DNA of 64,000 nt from Dactylellina haptotyla (taxonomy: Eukaryota; Ascomycota; Orbiliomycetes; Orbiliales; Orbiliaceae), in NCBI GenBank assembly GCA_031310005.1, contig CM062380.1:1364001-1428000 (forward strand), given 5' to 3'. Position 1 is the first letter of the stretch; each line of letters starts with the position of its first letter. A program made the position numbers and the translations under genes. The notes beneath the pieces are model-generated. The model saw only the letters and a program-made list of their open reading frames with translations, had not been told where the DNA came from and ran no database searches. Positions 46,927 through 59,876 of the stretch are shown piece after piece.

Positions 46927-47269
46927 AATATTTTGGAATAGTAGTTGGGATATTTGGAGTATATATGCACGATGGAGATGATGCAGCTGATGAGGAGGGC
47001 GAAGGTGGAAGGGCGGTTTATCAAATCATTGACTAAGCCATCTGTTTGAGATCTTTAGGGCTATTTTGTATTATTTTGCTTCTATCGGTGTATTTTGCTA
47101 GAATTTATATATCTTTTTATACCGTAGTCCCACCAACAGTCAACACTGCAACGTAATAATCTCGACCACCATAAAAAAAACTTCTTATTCACAACCTTTC
47201 CGAATTCTATCACCATCACCTTATCGCTATATATCATACCCTCTATTTGCTCGGAATACCACGAAAAAG

Positions 47270-50065
47270 ATGACCATGGGGCCTTCACATAGAATGCCAA
47301 AGCAGCACAATCGAGGGCCTATCAAGAAGAAGAAACTCGCAAAAAGAGATACATGTGCTACAGATCTTACGGCGAGACGACCCTTTATGTCTCCCGATAC
47401 AGATGACATTAATCCTCTACCGCAGCAACGTGCTTTTTCCATTACTGGGCCCGCACTGGGTGTTGCACAATACTCGACACTCTTCCCGCATTTGATCCTT
47501 GATACGTATGGGTTGCACGCTGAAGATGCTTCGCAATGCGTTGAACTGGCTATACGCAATGGCTTTCGGTATGTTTATGTCATCTGCTCATCCACCATAT
47601 ATATACGGTCACGATCACAGGCTAATATGTGCAAAAAGTGCTATCGACACATCTAATGACCGCATTGAATACGACGAACCCGCCGTCGGAGATGGTCTTG
47701 AAGCTGGCGTTGCCGCTACCATGATCAAGCGGGAGCAGATACTAGTTCAAACTAGAGTTCATGTAAATCGCCCATACGAAACTGTGGCGAACCAAATCCA
47801 CCACCAGATTCTCACTTCAATCAGAAATCTGCGTCTCATCCCACTCTCACAGATGAACCGCACTAGCTTCTGCCCATCTGCAGAACCATACATTGACTGT
47901 GTCATCCTATATTACTCTCCAGACATTCCCGCGGACGTCTTTATCTCTGCATACATCTGTCTAGCAGAATACGTCCCCACTACCATCAAATATCTCGGGC
48001 TGGCAAATGCTCCAGCGGAAATCCTGAGCCTCATGTGGAACGAATCAGAGAACAGCGTCATCTCTGGCAGCAGAGGCATGGGTGTTCCTCGCCCGAGCAT
48101 CGTTCTGAACGACTTCACCCCCTCGAACGGCTGGGACGAAGAAGTCAGGAGATTCTGTGTACAAAAGCAAGTTGTCTATCAAGCCATGGGTACCCTAAAT
48201 GCGCAATACGGACCTGATAGCACCCGATTAGAAAACTGCGAGGTTGTTAAGCGCGTTGCGAGAAACGTATCAATTGAGAATTCTCAAGCCTTGTACATGC
48301 TCCTCTTGGGCACCGGATGCGTCGTTTTGGATGAGTCGTGAAACCGGGCATCATGCGGAAGAATGTAATGGCGTTTGTCCAGATGCAGGATTATGTCAAG
48401 GCTAACAGACGAATGGGCCACGATGCTCGGGGCTTTCGGCGGCGAGTTGGCGCACATGCATGAAATTTACAAACAGTGGAAGGGTATCGATGAACAAAGC
48501 GGTTTCAACGACTGTGTAGAAGACGCTGTTCGAGGGGGGAATAAAGAAAATAACGAGAATGAAGGAAACAACAAATCTGAGGGAACTGGATACGCTGTCG
48601 TTCAGACTGAGTGCGGGTGGAACGGTAATGGGTATATTTACAGAACGGAAAAAGTGGAGCCGTATGCCCTTGCGCCGGCTTATTGGGGTTATACGATGGA
48701 TCCACATTACTATCCCATGGTTCAGCAGAACCATGTTTCCCCATACGAGCAACAGTTTACCATGGTTGATCAGTTACAGACGTATGCGAATGGAGCGCAA
48801 CCCTCCCAGGAGGTTCAGAATCAGGGTATTTTGCCAAATGGGGTGGTTATAATTTACAACGCGGATACGGGAATGACGTGTTTTGAGTATTTACAAGAGG
48901 AGCCATTACAGTCGCCTTTGGAGTCACTAGCTACGATATCGCCATCTACTGTTCAGGTAGACTTGCTAGCTGAATTTCCAGAAGATGCCTTTCAGCTTGA
49001 CGAACTCCTTCGGGTTTCCGCGAGCGGTACCTCAGTTGTTGGCACTTCGGCTGTCTACGAAGATAGCTTTGTCTGCGAGCCACAATTCGGCCTGTTGAAG
49101 AGGTCATGGAGCGAGCTGGATCTCGGAGAGAGGGCTAAGCACTACAGTGATGCATTTATCCAGCAAGCGAAGGCGGAAGGGGAAGCGAACGAAGTGGGGC
49201 CGCGCTGAAACATGGTGGAGATGGAGGTAGTGATTCTCACAAGCTAGCTAGAACCCTTACGGAAGATATTTCTCCGAAGCGAAAGAAGTATCCGTTTGTG
49301 AAACGCTGGAGCGACGAAATGGAGGAGGCAGAGGAAGTTACGGGTGGGGCAGCTGCCGAATCCAAAGAGCTGAATGGTGCAAGAAATACCGGTCACAACG
49401 GCGCCTTATGCACTGCGGTTCAATTTTCGTGCCACGGCACTGGAAAAGTTCGCGAACGGGAAGGACAAAATCCAAACGGGAGAGGCTTGCAGCCAACCAA
49501 CGTCGCTCGTACGGAGGTCAATCGTGCCAGCGACGGAACCTTGAATGCCGCCAACACTGTTAACGGTAGTGGCCTTCATAGTCAGGCTCTTATGGACGGC
49601 AATCGTACGGATTCGAGAAATGACGGCAACAACAGCGATGCTGAGAACGGCTCGTCCAAGGTCAACGAACAAACGGGAGGGTGCATGGTTGCTCCTGCTC
49701 CTTCTGAGGAGGGCGGAGATATGGATGCGGAGATGGAGGGGGAGCTCGCCAGACTCTTAAAATCCGGGAGAAGCAGCTGGTTCAAGACGGTCAGCAAGGC
49801 CAATGGGGTTTACCCCGCCGTCAAGAACAGCCTAGCGGAGAGGAAGGCGAGGGAGGAGGAAGGCGCCAATGAGGACCGGCGCACGATCAGGACTCTCTGG
49901 GACACAGAGAGTCCCGGTCCTGCGGCCGCCTCTACGGTAGACGGCATCTGGTCTGGAGACGTTTGGGCGGGGGAGAGGGGGGCAGGACTTTGGTTCGGAT
50001 GGATCAAGCATAAGAGTTCTGGGAGGCAGAAGCCCTCCGGTGGCCGTAGTGCCATCTTTTTTTAA
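47270..50065 (+). CDS. Degenerate aldo-keto-reductase-like protein with long tail
   Basis: Exon 1 is 47270-47568 and exon 2 starts at 47639; the intron is GTATGT...AAAAAG. The joined frame gives FRAIDTSNDRIEYDEPAVG, matching the AKR motif around the catalytic Asp but with changed spacing to the Tyr. Where the catalytic Lys stands in active AKRs there is Arg (QILVQTRVHV), and the catalytic His is Tyr (DCVILYYSPDIP). It is therefore probably not an active reductase. The N-terminus is basic (GPIKKKKLAKRD) and could be a nuclear signal. A TGA at 48339 interrupts the frame; a 54-base intron at 48335-48388 would remove it, but its donor GTCGTG is weak. The frame changes near 49190-49240, where a 50-base intron (GTGGGG...CACAAG) is possible. 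The last 280 residues are polar and low in complexity, with SPKRKKYPFVKR. Either a divergent intact gene with weak introns or a decaying one. Confidence 0.58.
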
Positions 50066-53000
50066 ATGGACTTTTTTTTATTAAAAAATAAAATGTTTTT
50101 ATTAGTGACCTCATGTAGGAAGGCGTAAAAGCTCATAAGCTTGCGAGACAATTAATGCGCGTAGACCAGTAATGTTGTAACGGTCTATTTACGATATATG
50201 ACACCAGGTACAAATGAACAATGAGTATGTAAAACTTCTGCTGGAGCTGCACCGTGTTGTTGGTGTTGGAGGTTCTAAAATTGGTAGCTGCCGCACAACC
50301 ATGTTGCCCTCCAAATCGGGACAAGCATGTGCGGCGGATTTATTATACGCATACTGATAATTTCCCATTGATCCGGCGTGTCGACGAAATCCAACCCCTG
50401 TTGGGGCTTCGTTTACGATTGATTGTGCAGATCGGTGGCTTGAAGGCCCGATGTTAGCGAGGTATCATCATGGGGACACTAGTTAGTCTAAGTATAAATA
50501 GTAGCTTCGGAGACAGTATCAACGAAGATATATTACAATATATTAGGCCCAACATGGTCTCGATGTCTCTATCCGGTAACCGTTAACCTGTCGTCGCCAG
50601 TCGTCGTCGGTGAGAGTAAGACTCGTAGCAGGAAGGCTTTATTACTCTCATTCACAGAACCCTAGCCTCGATTTGTTTCGAATAGATTTCATATTCGGAA
50701 GACGTCACCCGTGTTATTGCCTCGCTAGGCATTTTTTATCGTGCCTAATCTATTAAATGTAGATAAAGGCTGCTAGCTCGCTATGGGGGGTTGGACATGG
50801 ACATGTATTTTCTGGCGGCTCCGGAGCGGTAGATGTACAAGACAATGTACCATATAGCCCGTCGGACCGCCCTGAGATACCAATTTGAGTATATTTGTGG
50901 TATGCCTAGCTTGCAAGCTCTCGAGTAAGTTACGCAGCTCGGTATGTATATGCTATCGGGGTTGAATTCATGAATTTTGCCTGTCCGGCAAGTGACTCTG
51001 GAATTGAAAGCCCAGATCCCTAGCTTTTAGGTCAGCTGAATCAAATATGAAATATATTATGAACCAGATATGAAACTCTGGAGAAATAAAAGAAAAATAA
51101 ATATGAAAGAGTAGCAGGTTTTCTCTTGTCGAGGGAAGAGATATCCATCTATCCGGGGAATGTCGTTCTTAGAGATACCCTAAAAGATCCCTCTAAGGGT
51201 TTAAAAGTCGGAATGATTTCGGAAGATGCCTATCGACCGCCACAAGCGTCGAGTTCCTCTTAGCCTTTTGCTTTCTGGTTGGGTAAATTAGGCAGAATGG
51301 TTCTTTTCCTTTTCCACAGGATTGGATAAAACGGAAGAGGCCCTAAGACATTCTGTTCGATTTTTTAATTTTTTTCCTGTAATTTTGTTTTTGTGCACAC
51401 TTGTGAGACTGAAGCTTCATGTTTTTAAGATGCCGGGCCCATATTTGAAGCCTTGAATATTTTTGCCTCAACACAATGTCGAAGCGGGTTTTCGCCTGGC
51501 TCATTGCGGCGTTAAGCCTGTCCTATCAGTGGTTTCGGTCGAGCTCGCCCGGATCTTTGGGAGACCTGGTAATCGGCAAAATTCGTTCCGGCAGCCCGCC
51601 AAATAATCCGGAAAAATTGTACCTCGTGGGGACATTCTCCACCAAACACGTTGACTTGCAAGCCCCTAGAGAGAGACGATACATTGAAAAGCCCCAGGTG
51701 AGAGGTAGCAGATTACATTTTGCTCTGGGGCAATTAGTTTAAACCAGGAAAACTACAACTGGGTACAGACTATCGCCGTCGGTATTGGGGCCCCGCCGGA
51801 GGACTCGGACCAGCTGTGCCCCTGTTGGAATTCACAATTCGGATTTCATTCTGCGAATGTTTTTTCCAAGGCGATCTTTTCTTTCTGCAGGGGTTGATAG
51901 CTCTGTCAAACTCTTTCGGCATCGTATCGGCTCCTGAAAAGCAACTAGCCGTTGTTCAGTTAGCTGGCCACGCCCACCAGATATTGATCGGACGACCAGC
52001 GGTCCTGTTTGCTTAGCTACAACACCAGGAGCTGGTTCGTCTCGAGTAGTTCGACGTGGGCACGGGATTTGTGGTCGCTAAACGATGTTAGCCGTCACTC
52101 CCATGTGCATGTCAGGTTGCGCGAGATCGTATTTTTTTTTTTGTTTTGCAAGCCAAAAGGTGGGGGAATTCAGGCTGAATTGGCTAATTGCGGACAACCA
52201 CGAACATGCGCCGTTGCATCACTGCCACCTCCAATTGCCAATCGATTCGTTTATTGTGGGTTTCAATTCTCCCCACTTTTCTTCATGCTTCAGTGACTAG
52301 CTAGAACTTCGCAGAAGGCTGGCGGGGGGTGCAATTGGCAGTCGAATTCGTGGATGCTTTGCTCTTCCCACCGGGGCGAATGCTCATTTCATGTAGCATG
52401 TAACATGTAAGATGTAGCATCGTCGGGAACTGCGGCGGCTTGCATATGTATCACAACAGCAGCAGGCAGGTGTGAAACGCCGTTAAGGGCCCTTCCTTCG
52501 TCCAGGGAAGCCAGTCGGAGACATTCGACTTGATTGAGGCTTGATAAGCAATATATCGGAATATATCCACATTGACGGCTATGATTGACCAGACAAGCCG
52601 CGATAGAGATGAGTCGCTATAGCATCCTTACCGTGGGCCCTGCAAAGTGAATTCTTATGAACAGACGGAGGAGAAGAGGCGTAGTTTAGTGCCGAACTGG
52701 AACTGATTGGCATAGGAGAAAGATTTTTGCGGTTCAAATCTAAATTAAAAACGAATTACCCCAAGCTTCGTCTTCCGCTATGCCGCCGCAACTTAAAACG
52801 GAGTAGCCCAGCTGCAGCCAGTAGGCGGACAACAGCTGGCCAGGGTCAAAAGGTGGTGGCCATTCGTTTCCTTCGGAGTGTGTGTGGATATATAAAGCTC
52901 TCAAGATGCTGCTTTCCCCGGCTCGATTTAACTTCTTCAGAGCTCTCCGAACCTGCAAACTCCCCTCGACCGCTACGTTTCCTCGTATCCTTCCCTCCCA

Positions 53001-53067
53001 GCCCAGCTCCATTCGCATACAATACACGATTGTAAACGAACGCAGATTATATACCACAGCAGCAAAA
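50066..53067. other. 3 kb gene-poor region
   Basis: No supported gene. A frame at 51476-51742 (88 residues) has no recognisable content. Many A/T stretches. The right end is the promoter of the aldo-keto reductase gene. Confidence 0.5.
52889..52897 (+). promoter_or_regulatory. TATA box of aldo-keto reductase gene
   Basis: TATATAAAG 171 bases upstream of the ATG at 53068. Confidence 0.55.
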
Positions 53068-54254
53068 ATGTCCGGACAGTGGACCACGTACGTTTTGTTC
53101 CTCCTAGCCCCGCTGTGTCGCCAATAGATATTCTTGCGCAGCATTTGCACAATATATTTGCACGGGTTGTGGTTGGAGTTCTCGACGCTAACGTTATATG
53201 CTTTCTGCTAGCCTAACCTTCGACCTCAACACCGGCGACAAGATCCCAGCCGTCGGTTTGGGAACATGGCAGTCCAAACCCGGTGAGGTCAAGCACGCCG
53301 TCCGCGACGCTCTCCTGGCCGGTTACAGGCATATTGATACGTATGTTCTCTGGCGCTATCTCTGCGGAGGAAGTTCTATATCTTCTTTCTCTGCATTTCG
53401 TTTGGCGAAACTGTATTCTAATTACGTCATATCTCTAGTGCTCTCGCCTACGGCAACGAGAAGGAAGTCGGTGAGGGTATCAAGGAATCCGGTGTCCCAC
53501 GCTCCGAGATCTGGATCACCACCAAGCTCGACAACCCATGGCACAAGCGTGTCAAGGACGGTATTGCCTCCAGCTTGGAAAGCCTGGGCGTTGACTACGT
53601 CGACCTCTACCTTATGCACTGGCCCTGCTCCAGCGATCCAGCTGATGAGAACCTTCACACTGCCTACCCAGACTGGGATTTCATCGATACCTGGCGAGAA
53701 ATGGAGAAGATTCCAAAGTCCCAGGCCAGGAACATCGGTGTCTCCAACTTTGATATCACCCAGCTCAACAGACTGTTCAGAACAGCCAAGACCATCCCAG
53801 TATGGATACTCCCGAAATTACTTTGTAGATGCTCTTTTATACAGAGTAGATCCTGACTTTATCTTTTGAACAGGCTGTTAACCAGATCGAGCTCCACCCC
53901 AACAACCCAACCCCCAAGGTCACCAAGTTCTGCGCTGAAAAGGGTATCCACTGCACTGCATACTCCTGCCTCGGTTCCACCGACTCTCCGTTGGCCAAGG
54001 ATCAGACTCTCGCTGGAATCGCTTCCAAGCACGGCCGATCTACCCAGCAAGTCCTCCTTGCCTGGGGTCTTCACCACGGATATTCCGTCATCCCCAAATC
54101 GGTCACCAAGTCCCGCATTGAGGCCAACTTCCAGGTCGACGGTTTGGTTCTCGAGGACGAGGACTTGAAGGTCCTGGACTCCCTTCCCGATCGCTTCAAG
54201 GTCTGCGGTGACTCTTGGTTGCCACACAAGATCTTCCTCGACAGACCAGAATAA
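53068..54254 (+). CDS. NADP-dependent aldo-keto reductase, GCY1/glycerol dehydrogenase-like, four exons
   Basis: Exons 53068-53087, 53212-53340, 53439-53799 and 53874-54254 give 296 residues. The first exon codes only MSGQWTT. The catalytic tetrad is complete: Asp49 and Tyr54 in [15 protein letters not shown], Lys79 in ITTKLDN and His110 in LMHWPC. The NADPH-binding segment [14 protein letters not shown] is near residue 250. [14 protein letters not shown] is the usual family signature. It resembles fungal NADP-dependent glycerol/polyol dehydrogenases and related carbonyl reductases, which act in the cytosol on aldehydes and sugars. The exact substrate cannot be told from the sequence. A TATA box suggests inducible expression. 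In contrast to the AKR-like gene 3 kb upstream, no catalytic residue is lost. Confidence 0.93.
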
Positions 54255-56289
54255 ATTACTCCTGCGTGCGGGGGGTTTTTTTTTTCGGTCTATAATTTCC
54301 TTACTTACGTTCTCCCTTTTGATTATATGGTGGCTACGACGACGAGAGCAAAAATAACAAAATATATCCCATTCATGAGCTATCGCACGCTCATTTTATA
54401 TACACCAGAAAGAAAAAAAGACGCTTGGAAAATTTTGTCTCCCTCCAGTACCCCCTTTGATATCCTCGACTGCATTGCTTAGTTTCTTTAGGGTTCTTTA
54501 CCAATGCAACAAAAGAATTTACTCACGAGGATACCTCTCCGAGGTTTCTTTAATCTTCCCTGTCCCTTATTCCTATTCTGTGTATAGAATTCCAATTTGG
54601 GTTCCACGCTCCACCAATTTCTTTTACTTTGACGACCCTCCTTGATGCCCTTTTTTGCCCTGAATAGATTTTTTGTCTAAATTTCCAAGAGAGAAAAACG
54701 AATGATGAAAGAGAGAAACAGAAATATCCAACCTAACATACAAGAAACGAATGTAACCAAATCAAAGCCACAAATGAATGAACACAGACAATACCGGTAT
54801 ATCCCAAACCTATATCATCTGGGCGCCCCTGGTCTTGAGGCGCGAGGAGCCAAAAAGAAAAAGACTTCGTAGACGATGCCCTCCATTGCGAGAGGTTTAA
54901 GTAGACTTGTTTTCTCTCTCGTTATTCTCCTCGTCTCTAAGCTCACCAGCTGTAGATGGTTTAGAGTGCCAAATACTTATTAGCAATTACCATGCCAAAC
55001 CTCGAAACGAGTCAGTTTAACCAGCATCCTGTGCTAGTGTTAGTGTATACTATTGTTATTTCGGAACCTAGTTCGCCTCCGTCTTAACCTTGCTAGCTCA
55101 ATGTAGAAGCCCAGCTGTTTTGTGGATGAAAAATTTTTTCGAGATCGTCTGTTTCGAGATATTCAAGGTGGTTTTCTTCGCAACGAAACAGTAATGCATC
55201 GCATACGCTGGCTGCATAGAGGAGTGAGTTACACGAATAAACTCCTCTTTCAAGAATGACAGTCCAGCAGCATACGTCCGCACTCCCTCGCTCCCCTCGC
55301 TCTCCCTCAAAACCCCCAGTGCAGCTCGTTTGAATTTAGCCTAAAGCCTGTAGAACATTCGACTGATAAATGGAAATAAGGTGTCTCAAACTAGCCGAAA
55401 GAGAAGAGGGGCTCTTTAGGTTAGTTAGCCTTCTTGACCAGTTGATGCAGCGCAGTGGGGTTTGCAGGATATCCATCAAGCGAGACAGGTGTGGGAGTTT
55501 AGTTACACACCCTTTAGCCCTTAAAATTAAGAGAAAGAAATATAACTTTCTATTGCCGCACGGAACATCCAGGGTCCCACATTTGGCACACCATTACTAA
55601 GAGGAATACGCGACGCTATTTGTGGATTTTTTAGGAGCGCATGTGGTAACCCGCTACGATATGCGAGCTTGACGGCTCGTGGCTTTCCCCATTGTGGAGC
55701 TGCCGTGCTCAAGCTGAACGAACAAGCTTTTCTTCATATCCCGTGGTTTATCATATAAAATTCATTGTTAGAGACTCCTAAAAAGCGGGATTCAACCGCG
55801 GTTCAGATTATAAGAATATAGGCTGAAATGAAGCGTGGTCGTGGACGGAAGAAATATGAATGTCATGATAATCAGAGAACAATTACCGTATTTGGAAGTT
55901 TTGGGGACAGTGCAGCTACGATCGCGCGTTGTTAGATGTTGGAAAATGTCACCGCTTAAATGATATTGATATTCATTGATATGCTTCCGCTATTGTCTTC
56001 TGGCAAAACGGTTGATTTGATGTTTATGCTATATCTAGTATCTAGTAAGTGTCCTGCATGTGCATCATCCTGCAGAATAAAGACAGTCTTTTGCGGGGTA
56101 CTGATATGGTATAGAAGCGAAGCGAACTACTCTTCTATTCAACAAGATAGCAATTTAACAAAAGAAACCATCTTTGCAAAACTGTCGATTGCTCGATCAT
56201 GTTCTGCATTGTATAGTTGAAAATACGTCGTCTCGAAGCGACCCGCTATATTTCTAAAACGATGCAGTCTCAAACATCCTCGGAATATC
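54255..56289. other. 2 kb convergent intergenic region
   Basis: AT-rich, no supported gene. Pairs of short complementary-looking stretches occur near 55790 (GCGGGATTCAACCGC), but no tRNA fold could be made. Confidence 0.5.
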
Positions 56290-58976
56290 TTACAAGAAAC
56301 TCGAAAAGAAAACCCTCAACCATTTCCAACCTCTCCAGGGAGCCGTATTCGGTTCTAACTGCGCCTTCAGTTCTACATTGATGGTACACCCGCCGGCCTT
56401 TTTCTCGTGCTTGATCTTTAGCATCTGCTGTTTAATATCGTACAACAATTCGACGTATCCATCGTCTCCCTTGTACTTGAACGGCGAATCATCCGCAGCA
56501 CTGAACACATGCGTCTTCCCCTCTAATACGGCATCACCCGATCCTTGCTGGACGGACCATACGAGGGTAACCTCTCGCCTCATGTAGTGATAAACTGGGA
56601 CGAATATCTCAGTTGTCCTCGAAATCTCAGTATTGCCTTGAGATGCTTGATAAACCATCTTGTATGTCGCATTGGGGGCGTCGAATCCCGCATGCTTCGG
56701 ATCCCCGGCGGTCTTGGGCGCATACGGTCTCACCCAAGATCCGGTAGCCCTACACCCCTTATACAGATCGCCGAATAGCCGACCACGGGTGAGAATGTGC
56801 CCATTGTCGTTTACTGGCGGAGCTGGGTTCTTCTGGGACGGGTCAAACGGCACCTCTGTCATCGCCGGGTCGAGCGAGACGACGGAGAAGTCCTCGCTAT
56901 TCCAACCTTCACCACAAGCGAATGGCGAACCGAGGGTTCCATCTGCATTTCGAAGACAATCGGTCTCGAGAGACAGCGTCCACAGCGTCCAGTTCATCAT
57001 CAGTCGTTCCATGGCCGCACACATGGCGTTCATCATGACGAGTTGGCTGTGAATGTTTCCATCTTCGTATGCAGATTGGTTGTTCATATCAAATGGCACA
57101 CCGGTCTCTCCGATCAAGAGAGGGGTGGGAGTTGATTTGATCTTGTCAACTGCCGTGTCGAGGGTTTGGGTCTCTGGATTGGGTGGACGGAAGACGGCCA
57201 GTTGTTCTACCCGGGTCGCAAACTGGGCTGTGTAGTTGTCTAGCAGACCGGATTTTCCGTAGTATGTCAACGCGCCCATTTCTCGGGAGCCCTAATCATT
57301 TCTGTGAGATTTATTTTAGGGTGAAATATCGAGATCAAGAAAGCATACCTTAGCGAGCTCGGTGACGTTGAAAGTCACAGTATACCATAGTGCCTTCTCA
57401 TATAGAACCCTTACGTCGTACCAATGAGGAGCATATACTAGATTATCATGAGTAGCTATTTCATTTGAAAGATCTGTTGATGAAGAAAAGCTTGGTCTCC
57501 GAGAAGATGGAAGAGCGGTCTGGTATTTGAAGGATGGTGGATCCAGATTTGGGATTGGCTCCACAAACATCCAGTCTGCGGCCTTGCCTCCTGCCAGTGC
57601 TTTTTTGATAGCCGCTTGATACTGTCGAATGAAGGGAACATAGTAATCTTTGTCTGTCAGCAATCTTTCTGATAATCAAAACAATATATTAGCGGCGTAA
57701 CTCACCTCTTTCAAAATTGACTGGCTCCCCAGTATCGTGCTCGCATCTGAAATAGGTATAACCCTTCTCTCCGCACTGAGGTTTACCTGAGGCGCTCAAC
57801 TTGTAAACGCCAAGGTCTTTCCAAATATCGGGTCCAACCCAAGCCTTATGATGCTTGCTATTGAGGGTGACTTCAGGGTTCATCGGACGAACAGAGGGAC
57901 CGGGCCAGGATCGTCTGTACATATATATATCTTCAACTCTCGCACCACCGGCCAACGCCATTCCCTGAATCGCGCTAGGCATGAGCCCCAGGTGCAAATA
58001 GACATTTTCGGGAAACTCTGTAAGGGCCTCAAGACCGAGATATCCTGGGGTTGGTTCGTTCATCGGATCGAATCCGATAACGTTGTCGAGATGTTTCACT
58101 CGGGAAGCTAGGTGAGCGTAGGCATTGCAGTACGCTCGCCGCAGAACAGCTCCGACGTTCTCCCCCTCTGGTGTCAAGCAGTTCGGTGCCCATTTCTCGC
58201 CTCCAAAGAACAATGTGAACATGGTTAGAACTGCCATTTTACCGTAGTTCGTCGGCCATAATCTGTCTGATGGAGATTTGTAATGTCTCTCCTCCTTGGG
58301 TGCATTCTCGGATTCTGGGGTGTATAAGGATGCAGCGGCAGTGGCTCTGAACTTCTTTGGATCGAGACCGGCCAGTGTAAACGTCCATTGCGGGGCACCG
58401 GATCCGCCTGTAAACCGAGACCACTATATGGAACATTTGGATTAGCAATATAATTATACAGTAAAGAATATAGTGTGCGTACTGTGTCTTGGTGACCATC
58501 AATAAAGACAGTTACACCATGCTCGCGAGCCTTTTCGATCACGGCTACAATATACTTTATGTATTCTTCGTCGTATTGGCCTCTAAACGCGGACTTGTGA
58601 GTACTACTATGTCCCTGAAGCGGCAAATCATACAACCCAAATAGGCTTACAGTTGCTTTGGTTCTAAGGCCTCCCATACGACAATGAATCTCGCAATGTT
58701 GACCCCCCACTTTGCCAGTCGTTTGAACCATTCGTCCGCCTTCTCAATGGTACGGAAGGGCCGCCCTACATAGCTGACTTTGTCGCTGTCGTAGAACTCG
58801 GCAGTTCCAACGACGGGGGCGCCCGCGGGAGTTTTAGCCGTGGCTTCGACATTGAGCCCGCGCAGCAAGATATGGCGGCCATGTTCGTCCTGGAAGGAGT
58901 CCAGACGAGGGTGGCTGTGGAGCTTGCGAGTGGGACCGGCAGGGCACACGGGGGCGGAGATGAATGATTCGTCCAT
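56290..58976 (-). CDS. GH5 endoglycoceramidase/steryl-beta-glucosidase-type enzyme, five exons
   Basis: Exons 58651-58976, 58483-58582, 57706-58423, 57349-57668 and 56290-57291 give 821 residues. The opening HPRLDSFQDEHGRHILLRGLN is the typical start of the family. GRPFRTIEKADEWFKRLAKW, FIDGHQDT and WSRFTGGSGAPQW follow. The acid/base glutamate is in GFDPMNEPTPGYLG and the nucleophile glutamate in PTPLLIGETGVPFDMNN, so both catalytic residues are present. The C-terminal part is a beta-rich accessory domain. The family includes fungal EGCrP-type glucocerebrosidases and ergosteryl-beta-glucosidase, which recycle glycolipids. No signal peptide is seen, which agrees with an intracellular or vacuolar enzyme. 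The last intron has two possible acceptors (after 57669, or 15 bases further on), both in frame. Confidence 0.9.
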
Positions 58977-59492
58977 GGCGGGATCTCGAGATGCCTTTCG
59001 GGTGTGTTTGAAGTGCAATTGCAGGTCCGTGAAGTGATGTACCGGAAGGCAGGTGGACTACATTTTAAACGATGTGGACCTCTATCGATGTTCCTGGCCA
59101 GGCCGGCCCTCGCGGACGGCGAAGCTAACCCTGGCGGTTGCAGAGGTATACGTAAAGAAAGGGCTTGGCTGCAGGGCTGGAGTCTTTGAGCGTGAACGTG
59201 AACGTGTTGGTGGTTCTTACTGGTTTCAACGCGGGTTACCGAGAAAGAGAACTTGCACCCGACATCGTCGACGAACCTTCCATCTTTGAACGCCCATTTT
59301 CCTTTGTAATGCCGGCTGGATCCAGACGCCTTGCTCGTCCCCACATCGACGCCGGTCTTGGCCATCGAGGGACCCATCTCGCAGCGCCAAGGTGGTGTTG
59401 AGGCCTAACCTGTCGTCATATCGTTGCCCTTGACGGAACCTCGAAGAGAGTCAGACAACACCGTCCCGTCAGACACCATCTCGACACCGGCC
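58977..59492. other. Divergent promoter between GH5 and RWDD2-type genes
   Basis: 516 bases between two ATGs in opposite directions. It is open in several frames by composition, but nothing recognisable is coded. The two genes probably share regulatory sequence. Confidence 0.5.
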
Positions 59493-59876
59493 ATGATATT
59501 CAGTCGCGTGTTCTTCATGTTTCACCACATTCGGGCCCGTCGTAAGCGGGAGCATATTCGAATACTCGCCGAATCGATGAGCATCAGGGGCGTCTGCAAG
59601 CACGGCTACCCCGGATTTCTGTATGTTGAAGGGGAAGACGTCTCTATCCAGAAATACCTGAAAGAGATTAAGCGGATGAAATGGCAGTCGGTGGAGGTTA
59701 GAAGGAAGGAACAGCAGGAGCTAAGAGGCACTGATTCTACGATCGATCGTAAGGTGCAACGCCTGCAAGGGCCTTTTACGGTGGTCGAGGTCGATACCTC
59801 GAAGGAACTGAGCGAGATTTTACGGACGGCGGGGCTAGGTGACTTTCTCCACAAGGCGATGGTTGGAACGGGCTAG
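59493..59876 (+). CDS. Small DUF1115 (RWDD2 C-terminal domain) protein
   Basis: A single exon of 127 residues from the ATG at 59493. The sequence FSRVFFMFHHIRARRKREHI, then CKHGYPGFLYVEGEDVSIQKY, LKEIKRMKWQSVEV and SEILRTAGLGDFLHKAM matches the C-terminal domain of RWDD2-type proteins. The N-terminal RWD domain of animal homologues is absent. Short fungal versions with only this domain exist as far as I recall, so truncation need not be assumed. Function is unknown; in the family the domain is thought to be cytosolic. It is transcribed away from the GH5 gene. Confidence 0.75.
   Translation: MIFSRVFFMFHHIRARRKREHIRILAESMSIRGVCKHGYPGFLYVEGEDVSIQKYLKEIKRMKWQSVEVRRKEQQELRGTDSTIDRKVQRLQGPFTVVEVDTSKELSEILRTAGLGDFLHKAMVGTG

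Noticed and set aside
51476-51742. 88-residue plus-strand frame starting with a hydrophobic stretch.
   Set aside because: Hydrophobic start is short, the remainder is unlike any secreted protein, no promoter or splice signals.
55780-55815. B-box-like GGTTGAATCCC on the minus strand.
   Set aside because: No matching A box or cloverleaf around it.
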